Positions 61,301 through 64,000 of a stretch of 64,000 nt of DNA are shown here, piece by piece. A model generated the notes under the pieces. The model saw only the letters and a program-made list of their open reading frames with translations, was not told the DNA's origin and did no database searches. The position numbers and the translations under genes are program-made. Position 1 is the first letter of the stretch. The number at the start of each line of letters is the position of its first letter. Where the stretch lies: the NCBI GenBank assembly GCA_013396525.1, contig VWYX01000867.1, positions 248,001-312,000 of the forward strand, given 5' to 3'. The stretch is from Chaetorhynchus papuensis (taxonomy: Eukaryota > Chordata > Aves > Passeriformes > Rhipiduridae).

Positions 61301-61500
61301 ACTCTGGGAGCTCGTTAAAAGATCCCTTTCTCCGTGTGCCTCTCTGTTCTCACATGTGCCTCCTTTGTGTTTTCTAGTCACAGTCACATTTCACTAGATG
61401 ACTTTTCATGTCTTTTCTAACATGTAATTTCACTGTGGGGAAGCTGGGAGGCTTTTTAAAATGTGCTTGATCCTGTTGGGGCAGGAGCAGTGGCTGCCCT
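58361..61500. other. Region between AP1G1 and PHLPP2
   Basis: Either distal AP1G1 3' UTR or intergenic. A 154-codon frame at 60217-60681 (+) has donor-like GTGAGG and GTACCA inside but no recognised domain or strong acceptor. No repeats were recognised. Confidence 0.5.
60980..60985 (+). terminator. Possible distal AP1G1 poly(A) signal
   Basis: AATAAA followed 30 bases later by TTGTGCCTTGTTGCTTTC, a GT-rich element. It would give a 3' UTR of about 3.8 kb, in line with the long UTR of mammalian AP1G1. No other + strand gene is seen between. Confidence 0.35.
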
Positions 61501-61535
61501 AAAGCATACTCAGATTGTTTTAAACTGTGTCATGA

Positions 61536-61599
61536 TGACGTCGTTGGTATATGATGACGTCATTAGTAAATGACATCATCAGAGTAGCCACTATTTAAG
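61536..61599 (+). promoter_or_regulatory. PHLPP2: CRE cluster and TATA-like box upstream of PHLPP2
   Basis: Three CRE-type sites follow one another: TGACGTCG (61536), perfect TGACGTCA (61555) and TGACATCA (61571). They lie 19 and 16 bases apart; the first two are each preceded by ATGA, and TGATGACGTC repeats exactly. TATTTAAG at 61592-61599 is TATA-like. The cluster sits at the left edge of the CpG-rich PHLPP2 5' region and suggests CREB/ATF control. Confidence 0.6.
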
Positions 61600-61619
61600 A
61601 CGGGCAGAGCTTACGTGAT

Positions 61620-62420
61620 GGACCTGCGGGGCAGCAGGAGAACGGTGGTGTTCGGCTGTTGTGCAGCGTACCTCCTTCCAGCTGCGGGGCGCTGAATGGT
61701 GACAGACCCGGGAGCTGTGTGAAGGGCGAGCGGTGACAGGTGCGTTTGCAGCGTTCACGTGAGCGTTGCCTTCTCCCCCCCCGGCTGGCGAGCGGCTCTC
61801 ACTCGGCACTTCTCGCTGGTGGAAAGGCACGGACACAGCCACGAGCTCGGGGTGCCCGGCCCGGACCGCACGCTCCAGCCGCCGCCCGGGGGCGGGGCCT
61901 GGGCCGGACGACCGGTGCGCTTCCGGGGAGGGGCCGCGGAGGCCCGGGGTGTCGGTCCGGCCGGCGATGGGGGAGGCCGGGCCGGGGCCGGGCCCGGGTG
62001 CTGGGCCGGGGCCCAGGGAGGCGCAGGAGCCCGAGGAGGACGAGGCGGCGGCGTCGGGCGGTGCACGAGGGGGCCGGGCCGGACCCCGCGGCGGCATCCG
62101 GGTGCTGAAGGTGAGGAGGGGACCGAGGCCTCCGCCGCTCCCGGCGACTCGGTGGGGTGGGGGAGAGTCGGCTGCGGGACGTCGGGGGCTCTGCCCGCCA
62201 CGACCTTGGTCTTTCTCTGCCCGGCGTGGGAATCCCGGTGGCTGCGGCCTGTGCGGGAGGGGGCCGGTGCGGGGCCGGGTCGGAGTGTGGCCGCGGCTGG
62301 AGGCGGTGCTGACGCTCGGGTCTGGGCTGCCTTGCAGAGGAACGCGAAGCGCACCGGGAGCAGGAGCTGCCAGAGCAGGAGTCGGGTTGGTTCCCGTGAG
62401 AGGACGTGGCTGAAAGGGGA
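61620..62420 (+). promoter_or_regulatory. PHLPP2: CpG island over the PHLPP2 5' end
   Basis: CpG-dense sequence covers the presumed start, exon 1 and the start of exon 2. A candidate donor, GACAG/GTGCGT at 61739/61740, could end an alternative noncoding first exon. Confidence 0.75.
61755..61762. promoter_or_regulatory. Palindromic E-box TCACGTGA
   Basis: TCACGTGA matches the USF/MITF/TFEB (CLEAR-type) core. It lies about 205 bases before the PHLPP2 ATG. Confidence 0.4.
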
Positions 62421-62582
62421 CGTTGGACGAGGCTGCGTGTATGTTTATGGAAGAGACTCAGCAGCTGTGGCTCCTTCGGACTTGCGCCTGATCCTCTGCA
62501 CAGTGGACACCCAAGCCTCGGAGATCTGTGATGGAGAAGAGAGGAAAAACCTCTTTTTGCAGCTTCATGGAGACCTGGTCAG
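61967..62582 (+). CDS. PHLPP2: PHLPP2, PH-domain leucine-rich-repeat phosphatase 2 (5' end only)
   Basis: Coding exons 61967-62110 (48 codons) and 62338-62582 (81 codons plus 2 nt); the rest lies past the right edge. Exon 2 reads RNAKRTGSRSC...GSRERTWLKGDVGRGCVYVYG and ends LFLQLHGDLVR, clearly matching the N-terminus of human PHLPP2. The family dephosphorylates Akt and PKC at the hydrophobic motif, using a PP2C domain after the PH and LRR domains, none of which is in view. Exon 1 supplies an added Gly/Pro/Ala/Glu-rich leader from the first in-frame ATG (MGEAGPGPGPG, G at -3 and +4). The exons join on a codon boundary, K/RNAKR. Human PHLPP2 starts MKRNGSRN, so the leader is bird-specific or an annotation question. 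A Ser/Thr run present in the human exon is absent here. Confidence 0.9.
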
Positions 62583-64000
62583 GTGAGGGCCAAGAAAGGA
62601 TAAACCTGACTGAGAAATGTTTTGTATAGGTTTGCGAGGCTCTGTTCACCGTGTTCACCTGTTGGCAGGACGGGTAGGGAAAAGGCAGAGGTAGTAGCTG
62701 GTAGTCAGGTACAGCCTTGAGTCATGAAATTCATAAAAATTAGATAGTGGTGAAGTAGAGGTTACACACCTCGTAGTTATGTGTTTTAACAGGGAGGGTT
62801 TGACTGTTGCTCCAGCCAGAAATATGTCCTCATTTTCTAGGTAGAGGTGCCTGTTCATATATTCCTTTGTTGTGTTCTGTGTTATGGGGATTTTAACATC
62901 CAGACAACCTGATCTATTTAAGAGGCTGTAGACAGTTAGTTTGAGCCAGTGAAATAAGTAAGGTACTTTCGCAGTTATGTCACGTAATATTTACCTGTTT
63001 GTAATTTTTTTACTAAGAAGAGTTGCCAGATAAATAATTAAAGGCAGACAGAAAGTGTAGCAAGGGTTATATAAAGAAGGCTTAAGCATCAGATGCTGTG
63101 TTTTATGCGTGAAGTCAATTTAGGCTGAAAATAGATGGCTCAGGGTTTAATGTGCACAAACTTCATGCTGTGGGTGTGTTATGGACTCCTCTATGTTTAC
63201 AAGCTCCTATTCAGTTTGTTAGTATTTAGACTTTGCGCTGATTCTTCTGGTCTTAAGATTCAGTTATAAAATTGCCACTCCTGCTCTCAGGGGCAAATAA
63301 TTGCTGTGGTCTCCTTACTTAAAGACTAAGCAGTAGATACAGTGCATTTTGAACAAATCTAGTTGCTGGATTTTTGATAGTGAAGTGAAAGTTACAGGTC
63401 GCATGTATCCAAATTTTAAAACTGTGGTGTGTTTGCTCTGAAATGGGGTGGGACTGCTAGTGGGGGGAGATGCAGACAGAATAGGATGTGTTTAAAACTG
63501 ACTGTTGGAAAAGGTTGCACTGGTCAGGGTTATAGGAGTTAGGGATGGATTAGTTAGAAACACTGGATGAAAACAGATGGACACTTGAACATAGCCACTG
63601 AGGCAGCTGAAAACCTCTGTTTGTTGCTTGAAAATTTTGTTAGGAAGTTAGCATGTTTTGGACCCTAATAGTGAGCAGATTGTCCAGCATTTTTAAGGAA
63701 GAGCAGACCCATTAGTGCAGATAATGAAAAAGCTTAGGTAAAGCTTGTAGATGTGTTCAGAGAGATACATTTTAACTTTTTTTAGCTTTTGAAATGGCTT
63801 TTGTGTTTGAATTCTTTTCAGTCTCTCACTTTTCTCTTGCTAGCTAGCTGTGCCTGTCTTTGGTTTGTGGCAGACTTTGCACTGGATTAGCAAATTGGAT
63901 CTGCTGCCAGTCTTTTGGAAGCAAGTACTGAGCTGTAAATTATTACTTCCCTCTTGGTGTCCTCTAGGACTTGGTCAAGATTTATCATAAATTTTGTGAA
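62583..64000 (+). other. PHLPP2: PHLPP2 intron 2 (incomplete)
   Basis: It starts GTGAGG after CTGGTCAG and runs off the window. I see no further exon, repeat or RNA gene. Confidence 0.75.

Overview
The window is vertebrate nuclear DNA, almost certainly from a bird and probably a passerine. Genes are split into many short GT-AG exons, promoters lie in CpG islands, and the repeats include CR1 LINE pieces at about 13.3, 35.3 and 40.1 kb. At about 52.5 kb there is a tRNA-Ile-derived SINE with a CR1-like tail, of the TguSINE1 type known from songbirds. Gene order matches human 16q22 (ZNF821, ATXN1L, AP1G1, PHLPP2) in a compact avian form.

Layout. 1-1.1 kb: CpG island promoter of ZNF821; in mammals the divergent IST1 start lies nearby. 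1.8-12.7 kb: ZNF821 (+), six coding exons, 411 aa, two C2H2 fingers and a four-unit STPR domain, with one GC-AG intron. 12.7-14.7 kb: intergenic, with one CR1 piece. 14.7-21.1 kb: ATXN1L (-), a single coding exon of 688 aa with an AXH domain and a long 3' UTR. 20.9-23 kb: GC-rich island shared by the divergent ATXN1L and AP1G1 promoters, holding a 10-N gap. 22.5-57.2 kb (3' UTR to 58.3 or 61 kb): AP1G1 (+), one noncoding and 22 constitutive coding exons (818 aa), plus a 9-nt microexon and a 51-nt hinge cassette exon, both in frame. 61.5-64 kb: CRE-rich promoter and first two coding exons of PHLPP2 (+), which runs off the right edge.

The most novel candidate is a three-exon gene inside AP1G1 intron 1 (27,441-28,964, + strand). 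It would encode an unrecognised 150-aa protein with matching splice phases and its own poly(A) signal.

AP1G1 is a subunit of the clathrin adaptor AP-1 at the trans-Golgi and endosomes. ATXN1L and ZNF821 are nuclear regulators and PHLPP2 is an Akt/PKC phosphatase. The genes share conserved synteny rather than a pathway. All exon boundaries were read by eye from splice consensus, reading phase and recalled human proteins; no alignment was run.
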